A stretch of 51,438 nt of DNA from the NCBI RefSeq assembly GCF_001644195.2, contig NZ_LWBL02000065.1, forward strand, positions 1-51,438, read 5' to 3'. The notes beneath the pieces were generated by a model that was not told the DNA's origin, did not search any database, and saw only the letters and a list, made by a program, of their open reading frames with translations. The translations under genes were made by a program, and so were the position numbers. The stretch is from Bacillus marinisedimentorum. Its GTDB lineage: Bacteria; Bacillota; Bacilli; Bacillales; Bacillaceae_O. The number at the start of each line of letters is the position of its first letter. Position 1 is the first letter of the stretch. Below, piece by piece: positions 9,002-18,106 of this stretch.

Positions 9002-9043
9002 AAAAAAAGAAAAAGCCCAGGCTGCATTACACAGACTGAGCCC
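9002..9043 (-). terminator. Terminator of the lipoprotein gene
   Basis: On the minus strand a 12-bp imperfect stem (GGGCTCAGTCTG with CAGCCTGGGCTT) is followed by TTTTTCTTTTTTT. Confidence 0.8.
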
Positions 9044-9054
9044 CCGCATTATTC

Positions 9055-10065
9055 TTACTTAACCGCCTGACCCTGAACGGAGCGGGCGATTTCGAGCATT
9101 TCTTCTTTTGTCAGATCGTTTGACACAAGGTAGTAATCGACACCTTCGTCAGTCCATGAGATGGAAGTGTCGGTGATTGCCGCTACTGCGTTATGCAGGT
9201 GGGCCGGTTCGCCGTCCATCATGACAGGGGCTGCAGATTCGCTGGCCGATGCGGTTTCCTCGATCAAGGTGAATGATTTTTCACCGCCGAACGTGAGGAC
9301 TACGCGCTTGCCGTTAGCTGTTTTCATTTCTTTTTCTTCAACGAGCTTGACGCCTTCTGGCTTATTTACCGGATAGAGCACTTCAAACGAATCGGCTTTC
9401 GGCTCGGCCATCGTCGGCATGTCGATTTGTCCGCTTGTCATGTTGCGGTCCATATCGAATGCGTTGTCATCGAAATCGGCATCCCAGTCAAACTTGGAAT
9501 ATTCCACTTTTACAAGGGCATTCCCGTCCTGGTCCATCACTTTCACCTGTCTTGGGGCCAGGTTTTTCTTATTGAGCGTGATTTCCTGGCGCGGAAGCAT
9601 TTTGTTGTTCTGGTAGTTCGTCTTTGTTTCGAATACAAAATCACTTTCCTTCGCCGTAAAGGCGGACTCAGGGTCGTTCAGGATATCTCTGGCGAGCGAT
9701 TCGAACAGGTACGGCTGGCTGCTGTTATCCGGCCATTCGCTCTGGAAGCGGAAGCTTTTGTTCAGGGCTGGTGTGAGCACGAATACACCATCATCATTGC
9801 GTAAAATCATCTGGCTCTGGTCTTTTTCCGCATTTTTCAAAAGCACCCTGTAGTAGCTCGGCTTTTTATACCAGATCTCCACTTCATAAATTTGCGGTTC
9901 TTTCCCTGTTTCAAGCGTCATTTTGGCATCCGCTTTATAGCTGGACATCTTATTCAGCTTTTCATCAAGCGAAGACATAACATCTTCCTGGCTTTTCTCA
10001 CCGCATGCTGCCAGGCTCAATACCAATAAAACTGACAGCACCATTGGTATAAATGTCTTCTTCAT
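9055..10065 (-). CDS. ydcC: YdcC-type LolA-like lipoprotein
   Basis: This is a secreted lipoprotein: a signal peptide MKKTFIPMVLSVLLVLSLAAC ends in a lipobox whose Cys becomes the lipidated N-terminus. The remaining ~315 residues form a LolA-like unclosed beta barrel, with repeated strands such as MTLETGKEPQIYEVEIWYKKP and KVEYSKFDWDADFDDNAFDM. The start at 10065 follows GGGGTG at 6 nt; the frame extends to 10095 without a ribosome site. Position before alr matches B. subtilis ydcC, annotated there as a sporulation-related lipoprotein. The substrate is unknown. Confidence 0.88.
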   Translation of the reverse strand: MKKTFIPMVLSVLLVLSLAACGEKSQEDVMSSLDEKLNKMSSYKADAKMTLETGKEPQIYEVEIWYKKPSYYRVLLKNAEKDQSQMILRNDDGVFVLTPALNKSFRFQSEWPDNSSQPYLFESLARDILNDPESAFTAKESDFVFETKTNYQNNKMLPRQEITLNKKNLAPRQVKVMDQDGNALVKVEYSKFDWDADFDDNAFDMDRNMTSGQIDMPTMAEPKADSFEVLYPVNKPEGVKLVEEKEMKTANGKRVVLTFGGEKSFTLIEETASASESAAPVMMDGEPAHLHNAVAAITDTSISWTDEGVDYYLVSNDLTKEEMLEIARSVQGQAVK

Positions 10066-10119
10066 TCTGTCACCCCTTTGTCTCAGTAACGACAAAGGAG
10101 AGAACTTGTATGCATAATG

Positions 10120-11649
10120 CTAATTCGCCACTGTCAAAAACGCAGCCGGGAGAGCGTCGACCAGATCACCGGCAAGTACATCCATGGAAGTATGTCCCGC
10201 TTTCATTAAATAATCCGCGGCCCGGCCATGCAGGAAAACCGCATTGCTCAGGGCAGGCTGGATTTCGGTGTGCTGCATGAGGAAAGCGAGGATCATACCG
10301 GTCAGCACATCACCCGAACCGCCTTTGGCGAGCGCCGGGTTTCCGGTTGTGTTCACCCATTGCCGCCCGTCCGGTGCTGTCACGATTGTATACGGGCCTT
10401 TAAGGACAAGATATACGCCGAATTCAGCTGCGAATTCCTGGGAAAGCTGAAAACGCCTGGACTGGACCTCTGCAACGGATACACCGGCAAGATGCGCCAT
10501 TTCACCCGGATGGGGTGTAAGGATCACCGGTTCCGGCCTCTGTTTGAGTTCGTCTTTCAGGAAACCGGCATGGTAAAGTGCATCGGCATCAAGCACAAGC
10601 GGGGCTTTTACCGCCTTCAGCAAGTACTCGATCACTTCCGTCCCTTGTTCATGCCTTCCGAACCCCGGTCCCGCGGCAATGCCGTCGAATTCGGAAACGT
10701 TCACTCCATGAAGGGACGCAATGAATCCATCCTTTTCGGGCAAAGACCTGTACATCGCTTCCATTGCATGGGAGGCCACTGCATCAAGCACCGACTCCGG
10801 CACAGCGGCGGTCAGGAGCCCGGTACCTGAGCGCAACGCGGCAAGAGAGGCCATTGCTGGTGCTCCTTTCATCATGCGCGAGCCGCCGATAACGAGTCCT
10901 TTTCCGTGGCTGCCTTTGTGGGAATCCGCTCTTCTGCGCGGCAATGAGGCTGCCGCGTCCGCTTCCCCCCACACTATCCGCTTTCCAGCCTCTTTTTCAA
11001 TGACTGCGGGCGGAATGCCGATATCGACAGTCACCAGCTCGCCGTATGCTTCTCTGCCCGGATACAAAAATGCGCCTGTTTTCGGGCATTGGAGCGTGAT
11101 GGTGGCGTCTGCTTTGAAGACGATATCCGGATAGCGGCTGCTGTCCGCTTCCAGCCCGCTCGGAATGTCGATGGCGATTTTCATTCCCTTCATCCCGTTT
11201 ACGGCTGCAATGATTTCGCGGTATGGAGGGCGCACATCCCCTTTGATGCCGATGCCGAAGATGGCATCAATATATACATCAAAGGCAGGGAGTTCAGATA
11301 GAAGCACATCTGTGCCTTCCTGTTCAGCATAGCGCGCCGTATAACCGGATGCCGTAAAAATATCCCGGTGCAGCCCGGCATCGCCTTTCAGCTTTTCCTC
11401 AGGCGCAAGCACCCAGAGCGTCACATCGTACCCGCGGGCAAGGAGCGTTCTCGCAATGACAAACCCGTCTCCCCCATTGTTGCCGGTTCCAGCCAGCACA
11501 GTAATCCGGTTGTTCTTATCCACCCTTTTTTCAATTTCCGCGGCAGCAGCCCTTCCCGCATTTTCCATCAAGGCGGCGCCGGGCAGCTTGACCTTTTCCA
11601 TGGTACAGCGGTCGATGGCGTACATTTCATTTGCAGTGACGATTTGCAA
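10120..11649 (-). CDS. nnr: Bifunctional NAD(P)HX epimerase / ADP-dependent NAD(P)HX dehydratase
   Basis: This enzyme repairs hydrated NADH and NADPH: the N-terminal YjeF_N domain (about 1-215) epimerises S- and R-NAD(P)HX, and the C-terminal ribokinase-like domain (about 225-505) dehydrates the S form using ADP. Visible motifs are VLAGTGNNGGDGFVIAR (nucleotide loop of the epimerase), HKGSHGKGLVIGGS, LTPHPGEMAHL and the catalytic NPALAKGGSGDVLTG. The 509 residues match full-length bifunctional proteins. It lies between acpS and the lipoprotein gene. Confidence 0.95.
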   Translation of the reverse strand: MQIVTANEMYAIDRCTMEKVKLPGAALMENAGRAAAAEIEKRVDKNNRITVLAGTGNNGGDGFVIARTLLARGYDVTLWVLAPEEKLKGDAGLHRDIFTASGYTARYAEQEGTDVLLSELPAFDVYIDAIFGIGIKGDVRPPYREIIAAVNGMKGMKIAIDIPSGLEADSSRYPDIVFKADATITLQCPKTGAFLYPGREAYGELVTVDIGIPPAVIEKEAGKRIVWGEADAAASLPRRRADSHKGSHGKGLVIGGSRMMKGAPAMASLAALRSGTGLLTAAVPESVLDAVASHAMEAMYRSLPEKDGFIASLHGVNVSEFDGIAAGPGFGRHEQGTEVIEYLLKAVKAPLVLDADALYHAGFLKDELKQRPEPVILTPHPGEMAHLAGVSVAEVQSRRFQLSQEFAAEFGVYLVLKGPYTIVTAPDGRQWVNTTGNPALAKGGSGDVLTGMILAFLMQHTEIQPALSNAVFLHGRAADYLMKAGHTSMDVLAGDLVDALPAAFLTVAN

Positions 11650-11713
11650 ACCAGTTCCCTCCTAACCGCACTAAATTTATATGAGACAAACTGTGGTGAT
11701 ATGCAGACTAGCT

Positions 11714-12076
11714 TTATAAGCTTTCGATAATTACCTGTGCAGCGGCGTATTCGCGGCTATGTGAAATACTTGCGTGAACATGAAAGCGGCTGTTGAACAG
11801 CTTTGATTTTATGTATGGCTTTCCAGCCGGATCGGATGCTGTTTCGATATCCTGGAAACTGAGCTCGGATCCGATTCCGGTTCCCGCCGCTTTTGAAAAA
11901 GCTTCCTTCACGGCAAACCGCCCGGCAGCGAATTCAAGTTTCCGCCTTCCGGAAAGGCTTCCGCACCGTTTTAGTTCCGCTTCTGTCAAGATCCGGGCCA
12001 AAAACCGGGACTGCCGCTCCATCAATTTTTCAATCCGGTCCAATTCAACAATGTCAATTCCGATTCCATGAATCAT
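11714..12076 (-). CDS. acpS: Holo-[acyl-carrier-protein] synthase
   Basis: AcpS transfers 4'-phosphopantetheine from CoA to the serine of ACP, needed for fatty-acid synthesis. Motifs are MIHGIGIDIVELDRI (metal-binding Asp8) and FAVKEAFSKAAGTGI (Glu and Lys of the active site). I chose the ATG at 12076 preceded by GGGAAAAAG, giving 120 residues, the family length. The longer frame to 12220 has no support. Position next to the rhomboid matches B. subtilis. Confidence 0.96.
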   Translation of the reverse strand: MIHGIGIDIVELDRIEKLMERQSRFLARILTEAELKRCGSLSGRRKLEFAAGRFAVKEAFSKAAGTGIGSELSFQDIETASDPAGKPYIKSKLFNSRFHVHASISHSREYAAAQVIIESL

Positions 12077-12261
12077 CTTTTTCCCATCCAGACTTTTTGA
12101 GGTAAACTCATTTTTTTCACCTTTCCAGACATATACTGATAAAAATAGCGGTACAATCGCCTTCATTATAGCATTCCTTATTGTACTTCCTGCAACCGCA
12201 CCTGTGTTACACTGATTCATATAAACGGACTATGGTCCCCGATTTGCAAAGGAGCATGAAC

Positions 12262-12972
12262 ATGTTTGTAAGAACGGAAGATTTCCGGACATTCTTAAGA
12301 CTGTATCCTGTAGTCTCTATAATTGTCGCCGTCAATTTTTTGATCGCAATTCTCGCCTGGTTCTTTCCGGACCTGGCCGCAAAAGGAATCGGCGTCAATA
12401 TATTGATTGCCCAGGGTGAATACTGGCGGCTTGTTACACCGATTTTTTTACATGGCGGACTCGGGCATGTACTGTTCAATTCATTTTCGCTCGTCCTGTT
12501 CGGGCCCTATCTTGAACGGCTGCTTGGAAAAGGCAAGTTCCTGCTCGTCTACCTGCTGACAGGCATCGCAGCGGATATCGCCACATATATGCTTGAATCA
12601 CCGTATTACAGCCATGTCGGATCATCCGGCGCCATCTTCGGGCTGTTCGGCATTTACCTTTATATGGTATTGTTCCGGAAAGACTTGATTGACCAGGCCA
12701 ATTCCCAGATTGTGATCACCATTCTTGTTATCGGCCTGCTGATGACATTCACCCGGGCCAACATCAACATCCTTGCCCATCTGTTCGGCTTGATTTCCGG
12801 GGCGGCAATTGCACCTCTCTTCCTTGGCAGCCCGCCACGCAGCCCCTATGGATATAATCCTTATCCGGCGCGAAGGAGACGAAACTGGACGCTGCCGGCC
12901 GGCACCCTTCCGAAAATCATGTGGGGCGTTCTGGCTGTACTCATTTTAATCGGGCTTCTTGCGCGATTTTAA
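12262..12972 (+). CDS. Rhomboid-family intramembrane serine protease
   Basis: This polytopic membrane protein should cleave transmembrane helices of substrates. The catalytic Ser is in HVGSSGAIFGLFG and the His in NILAHLFGLISGA; the supporting Asn is in GHVLFNSFSLV. About six membrane segments are visible over 236 residues. The ATG at 12262 is 7 nt after GGAG; upstream in-frame ATGs lack ribosome sites. It is the equivalent of B. subtilis ydcA by position, divergent from acpS. The substrate is unknown. Confidence 0.92.
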   Translation: MFVRTEDFRTFLRLYPVVSIIVAVNFLIAILAWFFPDLAAKGIGVNILIAQGEYWRLVTPIFLHGGLGHVLFNSFSLVLFGPYLERLLGKGKFLLVYLLTGIAADIATYMLESPYYSHVGSSGAIFGLFGIYLYMVLFRKDLIDQANSQIVITILVIGLLMTFTRANINILAHLFGLISGAAIAPLFLGSPPRSPYGYNPYPARRRRNWTLPAGTLPKIMWGVLAVLILIGLLARF

Positions 12973-13080
12973 AAAAGCATCCGGTTTTTCACCCGGTAGT
13001 TGAGTGGGTTGAAGCTGAAAGCATAAGAAATCGCAGGAGAGCCGAACAGCGGCAGCCCACAGGTGGGGAAGGAATGGGTT
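12973..13080. other. Spacer after the rhomboid gene
   Basis: A short region starting just after the stop with ATCCGGTTTTTCACCCGG, a modest inverted repeat that may end the rhomboid transcript. No gene is seen. Confidence 0.4.
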
Positions 13081-13472
13081 CAGGGTACTGAATGCTGGTT
13101 CAGCACCTGTATTGTTGGCATTCAGCTGTTTACTGCTACTGAATACTCGTTCAGTGATTGTATTTATGTTTTTCAGTTGTTTACAGGCACTGAATCCTTA
13201 TTCAGTGCCTGTATTTATGTTTTTCAGCTGTTTATAGGTACTGAATCCTTATTCAGTGCCTGTATTTATGTTCTTTAGCTGTTTACAGGTACTGAATCCT
13301 TATTCAGTGCCTGTATTTATGTTCTTCAGCTGTTTACAGGTACTGAATCCTTATTCAGTGCCTGTATTTATGTCTTTCAGCTGTTTTACAGGTACTGAAT
13401 ACTCGTTCAGTGCCTGTATTTATATCTTTCAGCTGTTTATAGGCACTGAACCCTTGTTCAGTGCCTATATTT
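13081..13472. repeat. Tandem array of eight 51-bp hairpin repeats
   Basis: Eight units, the last six with a period of 51 (once 52) bp starting at 13183, 13234, 13285, 13336, 13388 and 13439. Each unit is a hairpin with arms ACAGGTACTGAAT and ATTCAGTGCCTGT around CCTT, joined by a linker TATTTATGTTCTTCAGCTG. Arm changes are compensatory: ATAGG pairs with CCTAT in the last unit where others have ACAGG with CCTGT. Because 51 is a multiple of three, frames stay open through it, encoding 17-residue repeats, but I see no ribosome site. Confidence 0.9.
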
Positions 13473-13612
13473 TCACCATTCAACTGAAGGCCCCCTGCTC
13501 GCCCTACCGCAAAGAAGACACCGTGAGTGCGACCAGAGGAATCCAGGGACAGATGCCCGCATGTTCCCATGGTGAATGCGAATGCTTGCAGCGAAAACCG
13601 CCCCAACCGCAA
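13473..13612. other. Spacer between hairpin array and ydbT
   Basis: This is the downstream region of ydbT. I see no convincing terminator or gene. Confidence 0.4.
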
Positions 13613-15106
13613 TCACTCCGGCTCATCCAGAAGCGGATTTGATAACAGTCCCCTGTCCTTTTCGATGAAATCCGGACGTTCATGGGAATACCACTCGAAC
13701 ATATCGAGCACATCTTCTTCCCGCAAATCTTTTACGGTGAAATCTTTGCCGGCGAAGCTTGAAACCACCGCGGAACTGATGCTGGCCAGCCCTTGCCTCC
13801 TCTGGAACAGATGCTGGCTGACTTGCAATGACTGGACCCGCTTTTTCGGAAGTGCGACTGTTGTCCTTCCGAATTGGCGGTATCGTAAAAACAGGAATCC
13901 TGAATCGATATGCCAGCCCGCATCTTTCCAGCGCAAGTATCCGATAAACCCGGCGGCCGGAATGAGCAGGAGGCCGATCATTCCCCATGGATACAGCCAG
14001 ACTGCGGCGGCAGCTGCCGGAATCACAGCCGGCACCGCAGCCCGGAAAAGATAGCGCCGCAAAGCCCGGGCAGGCGGTCCTGTGTAGATGGATGACAGCG
14101 AATACTCCGGCAGCATCTTCTCCAGGAATGCTTCAGTATCCCGCCTGCGCAAAATCGGGTAAAGAGTCGTTGAAAAGTCTTCTTCCTTACTGGAAGCGCC
14201 GCCAGCACTTTCGATAAAAAGCGTCGCAAAGCCGAACGGCTGCCTTAACACCGACTCCGACATTCTGACCGCCTGAATGCGGCGGACGGGAATCGTCACC
14301 TGCCTCTTTTCGATCAGCCCCCTGCTGATGATGATGTCATCCCCTTTGCGGGTCACAGTGAAGTTGCCGTAGCGGATAATCGTACCAGCGATGGAAAGGA
14401 GCCATGCAATCACCGCACCAACCAGCACCGCCCCGACAATGACGAGAACACCCAGTCCTACCACCCACTCAAACGCTTCGACAAACATGTCTTCCGGAAT
14501 CAATTCATCAAATTGGGAAGCAAGCGCCGCCAGCGCCGATAAAATGACGCCTATCCCTCCCGACGTGGAAGCGGCGATCAATAAATCAGACGTTGTGAGC
14601 CGGTATGTGACTTCAGTTTGTTCCTCAGCGCTTTCTTCTTCACCTTCCGGCATGTCCAGCGGCTGGGGCTTGAGGGCGATCTTCAACTCTTCCGCTTCTT
14701 CCATTTTGACCGCAGTAAGGACCGCTTCAGCCTGAGCACCCCCGCCGGCCGTTTCGACCTGGACCTTCACGAGGCCGAACATCCGCTGTAAAATGCCGCG
14801 GCTGAAATCGATTGACTGAATCCGTTCCAGCGGGATATATCGTTTTTTCCGTACAAAGATGCCGTATTCGATCCTGAGCTCATTTCCTTCGACACGGTAT
14901 GTATATCTCAGCCATGAAACAATGCCGGCTGCCAGCAGTATGACAAGAAGAGCCAGAAGCCCTAAATAATAATACTTTTGGAACGGGTCATTTCCGCCGG
15001 GCCCGACAAAAAGCAAGAACAAAACCGGTACGATCAATTCCTTAAGCATTTTCAGAAACGAAATCACGGCGGCAACAGGATGGAGGCGGCGCTGTTCAAA
15101 CATCAT
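13613..15106 (-). CDS. ydbT: YdbT-type membrane protein with multiple bacterial PH (DUF304) domains
   Basis: A polytopic membrane protein of 497 residues with three copies of the bPH_2/DUF304 domain. The first follows two membrane helices (YRVEGNELRIEYGIFVRKKRYIPLERIQSIDFSRG). The second shows VTRKGDDIIISRGLIEKRQVTIPVRRIQAVRMSES, and the third HIDSGFLFLRYRQFGRTTVALPKKRVQSL. The start at 15106 overlaps the ydbS stop by 11 nt; upstream codons of the frame are inside ydbS. The cellular role is not established; the pair has been linked to envelope stress and bacteriocin resistance in B. subtilis. Confidence 0.88.
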   Translation of the reverse strand: MMFEQRRLHPVAAVISFLKMLKELIVPVLFLLFVGPGGNDPFQKYYYLGLLALLVILLAAGIVSWLRYTYRVEGNELRIEYGIFVRKKRYIPLERIQSIDFSRGILQRMFGLVKVQVETAGGGAQAEAVLTAVKMEEAEELKIALKPQPLDMPEGEEESAEEQTEVTYRLTTSDLLIAASTSGGIGVILSALAALASQFDELIPEDMFVEAFEWVVGLGVLVIVGAVLVGAVIAWLLSIAGTIIRYGNFTVTRKGDDIIISRGLIEKRQVTIPVRRIQAVRMSESVLRQPFGFATLFIESAGGASSKEEDFSTTLYPILRRRDTEAFLEKMLPEYSLSSIYTGPPARALRRYLFRAAVPAVIPAAAAAVWLYPWGMIGLLLIPAAGFIGYLRWKDAGWHIDSGFLFLRYRQFGRTTVALPKKRVQSLQVSQHLFQRRQGLASISSAVVSSFAGKDFTVKDLREEDVLDMFEWYSHERPDFIEKDRGLLSNPLLDEPE

Positions 15107-15575
15107 CTTTCGCCACTCTCGCCAGTTCGGAAATCCTGTCCCTGAGGCCGTCCGCTTCCTCAAGCGCAAGGGCAGGAATTTCATGAACGGTCGCCGCCGT
15201 TGAAATGATGACGGTGGCAAGCCCGTATCTCCTTAAAAAAGGCCCCTGCTCCGTATCAACATGCTGGACACGGACCATCGGCACGAGCGTCCTCTTCACG
15301 ATCCATACCCCTCGCTGCAGGTCAATTTCGTTTTCATGCACCTCATAGCGCCAGCGCCGCCACCGAATTTTCGGCAGCAAAAAAACAAACAAAAAACTCA
15401 ACACAGCCAGTGCCGCTCCGGAAGCAGCAGCAATCCAACCCGGCAGCCCGAAGCGGACCGACAGGACAATATACCCTATGTAAAGCACCCAAATTATAAT
15501 AAACGGAATGGCTGCGGTCATTGACCATACCTTCAAAGCCTTCCGCGATATTCGCTGTTGCGGCAACGGTCTCAT
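15096..15575 (-). CDS. ydbS: YdbS-type membrane protein with PH (DUF304) domain
   Basis: A small partner of YdbT: two N-terminal membrane helices (about 17-65) are followed by one bPH_2 domain (YEVHENEIDLQRGVWIVKRTLVPMVRVQHVDTEQGP). Length 159 matches the family. The ATG follows GGGGGAAAAAGA. The overlap with ydbT shows that the two are made together and suggests a complex. Confidence 0.9.
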   Translation of the reverse strand: MRPLPQQRISRKALKVWSMTAAIPFIIIWVLYIGYIVLSVRFGLPGWIAAASGAALAVLSFLFVFLLPKIRWRRWRYEVHENEIDLQRGVWIVKRTLVPMVRVQHVDTEQGPFLRRYGLATVIISTAATVHEIPALALEEADGLRDRISELARVAKDDV

Positions 15576-15782
15576 TCTTTTTCCCCCATTGGTCTTTTCC
15601 TACATTGTACCAGTTTTTGCGGCCGGAAAAACATTATCGGATATACATGCTGTCCGCTCCTTTTATATAGAGGCCGTGCCTCCACCTGTTCCTTCCTGCC
15701 GGGACCCCCTCTTGCAATTATTTCAGTGTCTTTTTCAGGAGCGAGCTTAATGCGCCGGTCCGCATATGTCCGGCCGACTTTG

Positions 15783-16748
15783 CTATGTTATCTTGAAACT
15801 CGCTCCGTCAATCACTTCAGCATCCGGATGCTTTTTCACATCTTCCATGAGCCGGAACAGGGCATCATCCTTCTGCTTCGCTTCAATCATGCAGTCAATC
15901 TGTTTGACGCTTCCTTTCACCTTGTTCAGAAAATCAAAAAACATATCGGGATCGATGAAATCGGCATGTGCCCTGTAATCTTTTTCATTGCGCGGGCTGG
16001 ATATATGCATTTTCACAGGCAAGTCCGATTGTTCCCACGTTTGTAATATCCGCTCCCAGTAGACGATGAAATCCTCTTCATCATAGTGGGCGAGATGATG
16101 GTGATAATCGAAAACAAGCGGGATGCCAAGCTTTTCGCATAAGTAAAGCGTATCGGCTGTGTGAAACGTCGTATCATCATTTTCGAGCATGATCATTTCC
16201 TGGATGTGATGCGGAACATATCCCCAATTATTCACAAACACTTCCAGTGCCTTTTCCTTATCTTTATAAGTACCGCCTACATGAAGCACACAGCGATGGC
16301 GGGCAGGAACGCCCATCCCTTTTAACAGGCCGTGATGCATGTTCAGCGTCTTGATCGTGTTATTGAGCACATCCACCTTTCTGGAAGTCAGCAGCACAAA
16401 ATGATCCGGGTGGAAATCGACCCTTGCCGGATGCTCTGCAAGCCAGTTTTTAATTTCTGCAAGAGAACCCTGTATCGCTTTGAGATAATCCCAGTCCTCT
16501 ACTTCAGGATGGTTGGCGAGCGGGACGAGGCGCGAGCTGAATCGGAAAAAGGATATATCATGGGCCGCGTTATGCTTCAGCAGCCGCAGGCTGTTTTCGA
16601 TATTGGCGCGGGAAATCCTTTCAAGTTTCGCGATTGCCGCTTCACGGTCTTTGATTTTTTTAAACTGGGTAAATGTCATGGTGCGTGACGGCGATGCATT
16701 CTGCAAATTAACACTCATGGCGACATACCCAAGTCTTATGATTGTCAT
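15783..16748 (-). CDS. uvsE: UV DNA damage endonuclease UvsE
   Basis: UvsE nicks DNA 5' of UV photoproducts and abasic sites, an alternative to UvrABC. It is a TIM-barrel with metal-binding His/Glu/Asp residues in RVDFHPDHFVLL, VLHVGGTYKDKEKAL, MLENDD, LVFDYHHH and MHISSP. The N-terminal IIRLGYVAMSV is typical of the family. I chose ATG at 16748, 6 nt after AGAGGTG, giving 321 residues; a GTG three codons upstream overlaps the ribosome site. Confidence 0.95.
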   Translation of the reverse strand: MTIIRLGYVAMSVNLQNASPSRTMTFTQFKKIKDREAAIAKLERISRANIENSLRLLKHNAAHDISFFRFSSRLVPLANHPEVEDWDYLKAIQGSLAEIKNWLAEHPARVDFHPDHFVLLTSRKVDVLNNTIKTLNMHHGLLKGMGVPARHRCVLHVGGTYKDKEKALEVFVNNWGYVPHHIQEMIMLENDDTTFHTADTLYLCEKLGIPLVFDYHHHLAHYDEEDFIVYWERILQTWEQSDLPVKMHISSPRNEKDYRAHADFIDPDMFFDFLNKVKGSVKQIDCMIEAKQKDDALFRLMEDVKKHPDAEVIDGASFKIT

Positions 16749-16821
16749 AATGAACACCTCTGATTGACATACTGTCCGGAAGCCTGAACCGGCTAAATGG
16801 ACTCTGATTGTTAGTATGCCT

Positions 16822-17334
16822 TCAGCGTCTTATTTCATGACGGGAACGTCCTGCTATCATGACCCGGGGCCTGCCGGGTATGCCGCCGGCGGCATTTCCC
16901 TCCTCAAGGTGTGATGTACAGCGCGGGCAGCGTACAGCCTGCATGCTGATCGGGCTCTTGCAGTACGGGCACTCTTTGGCGGCAAGCGGCACAACCGGAT
17001 CGGCCCGGAGCTTGTTGATTTGTTTAATGCTGATAAAAATGGCGAAAGTTACAATTAAAAAGTGCAGGACAGCACTTATAAATATCCCGTAATTAATCGT
17101 AGCGGCCCCCGCAGCCTTCGCTTCAGCAAGTGAATCGAAGGGCTTCCCCGACAAATTGATATACAGACTGGCAAAGTCGACCTTGCCGAGCAGAAGTCCG
17201 ATCGGCGGCATCAGCATGTCGGTAATAAACGAATCGATTATTTTTCCAAAGGCGGTGCCGATCAGAACGCCGATACTCATATCAACCATGTTGCCTTTAA
17301 GCGTGAACTCTTTGAACTCATTCACCAATTTCAA
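16822..17334 (-). CDS. mscL: Large-conductance mechanosensitive channel with C-terminal zinc ribbon
   Basis: MscL opens under membrane tension to release solutes during hypo-osmotic shock. The N-terminal pore helix is canonical ([31 protein letters not shown], residues 7-37) and TM2 follows at about 80-105. Instead of the usual short cytoplasmic helix bundle, the C-terminus carries a four-cysteine motif, CPYC and CPRC separated by 13 residues, then a basic tail. The total is 170 residues, longer than the usual ~130-150. Translation begins at TTG, 8 nt after AGGGG; no ATG or GTG fits better. Confidence 0.93.
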   Translation of the reverse strand: MKLVNEFKEFTLKGNMVDMSIGVLIGTAFGKIIDSFITDMLMPPIGLLLGKVDFASLYINLSGKPFDSLAEAKAAGAATINYGIFISAVLHFLIVTFAIFISIKQINKLRADPVVPLAAKECPYCKSPISMQAVRCPRCTSHLEEGNAAGGIPGRPRVMIAGRSRHEIRR

Positions 17335-17424
17335 AATGCGCGCCCCTTTTCCTTTTTGTTTTCAAGGTATGCTTGTCTGGCTGCTGTCATGCCGGTTTGT
17401 AAAGAGGCTTATTCTGGTGAGGCA
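17335..17424. other. Upstream region of mscL
   Basis: A 90-bp stretch that should hold the mscL promoter; none is clear. Confidence 0.4.
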
Positions 17425-17915
17425 TGTGCAGGGCGGCGTGAAAACGGTGCCGGAAAGCTGGAGTTGGCGGGAAAAACGTGTAATTCCCGGGAGGCAAGGT
17501 CTCCCCCAGAGAGCGGTATATGGTGCGAAAAGGTGATTGTCTGGGGCAGGTTCGGCATCTGGGGCTGGCTGCTGGCGTTGTGCGTCAATTCGGCGGATAT
17601 TAAATTGTCAGTTTCATCTTTTTACAGGACGTGCGGAAAGCAGCCACTCTGCTCTGGTTAGCGGCGGTGCCCGGGCGGCGTGAAAAGTCCGAGTTATGGC
17701 GTGAAATCGGCCCTCTGGCATGAAAAGTCCCAGTTGCGGCGTGAAAAAACTGGGATTTGCCGTGAAATGGAATGAATTCGGCGTGAAAACCGTGGGCTGC
17801 GGCGCGAAACCGAATCGATCGACTAGCACCGATTCTCGTTCGGCGTTAAAACTGCAGAATACCGCTTAAAAATCATCAAACTTTGGTGAGAAACCACCTC
17901 CATATGGCGTGAATC
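17425..17915 (+). repeat. GCGTGAAA-type array 3
   Basis: One unit appears near 17430 and a denser group from about 17675 to 17915 with cores GGCGTGAAA, GGCATGAAA, GCCGTGAAA, GGCGCGAAA and GGCGTTAAA at 20-26 bp intervals. It lies between the cshA terminator and mscL. No gene is supported within it. Confidence 0.75.
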
Positions 17916-18062
17916 GCCAGGCACTTCATCCCCGAAAAGTCCGAACCCGCTGAAAACTTGACACTTTTAACTGTTTTCATCAATAATCCGCGCAGGCCAG
18001 CGGCAGCCACAGATCATTCGGCCCTCAACCCGCTTGCCTGCCGGCAGTCTTCATCCAAAACA
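17916..18062. other. Spacer before cshA terminator
   Basis: Nothing recognisable. Confidence 0.4.
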
Positions 18063-18094
18063 GAAAAAACACCGCCTGGCTGCCCAGACGGCGT
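18063..18094 (-). terminator. Terminator of cshA
   Basis: On the minus strand ACGCCGTCTGG and CCAGGCGGTGT form an 11-bp stem around GCAG, followed by TTTTTTC. Confidence 0.93.
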
Positions 18095-18106
18095 TATACT
18101 TGTCAC

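Noticed and set aside
13081-13472. CRISPR array
   Set aside because: The units are contiguous near-identical 51-mers with no unique spacers, and there are no cas genes in the window.
13063-13642. Open frames encoding 17-residue repeats across the hairpin array
   Set aside because: The 51-bp period keeps the frame open automatically. No start signal was found, and compensatory arm changes point to DNA/RNA structure instead.
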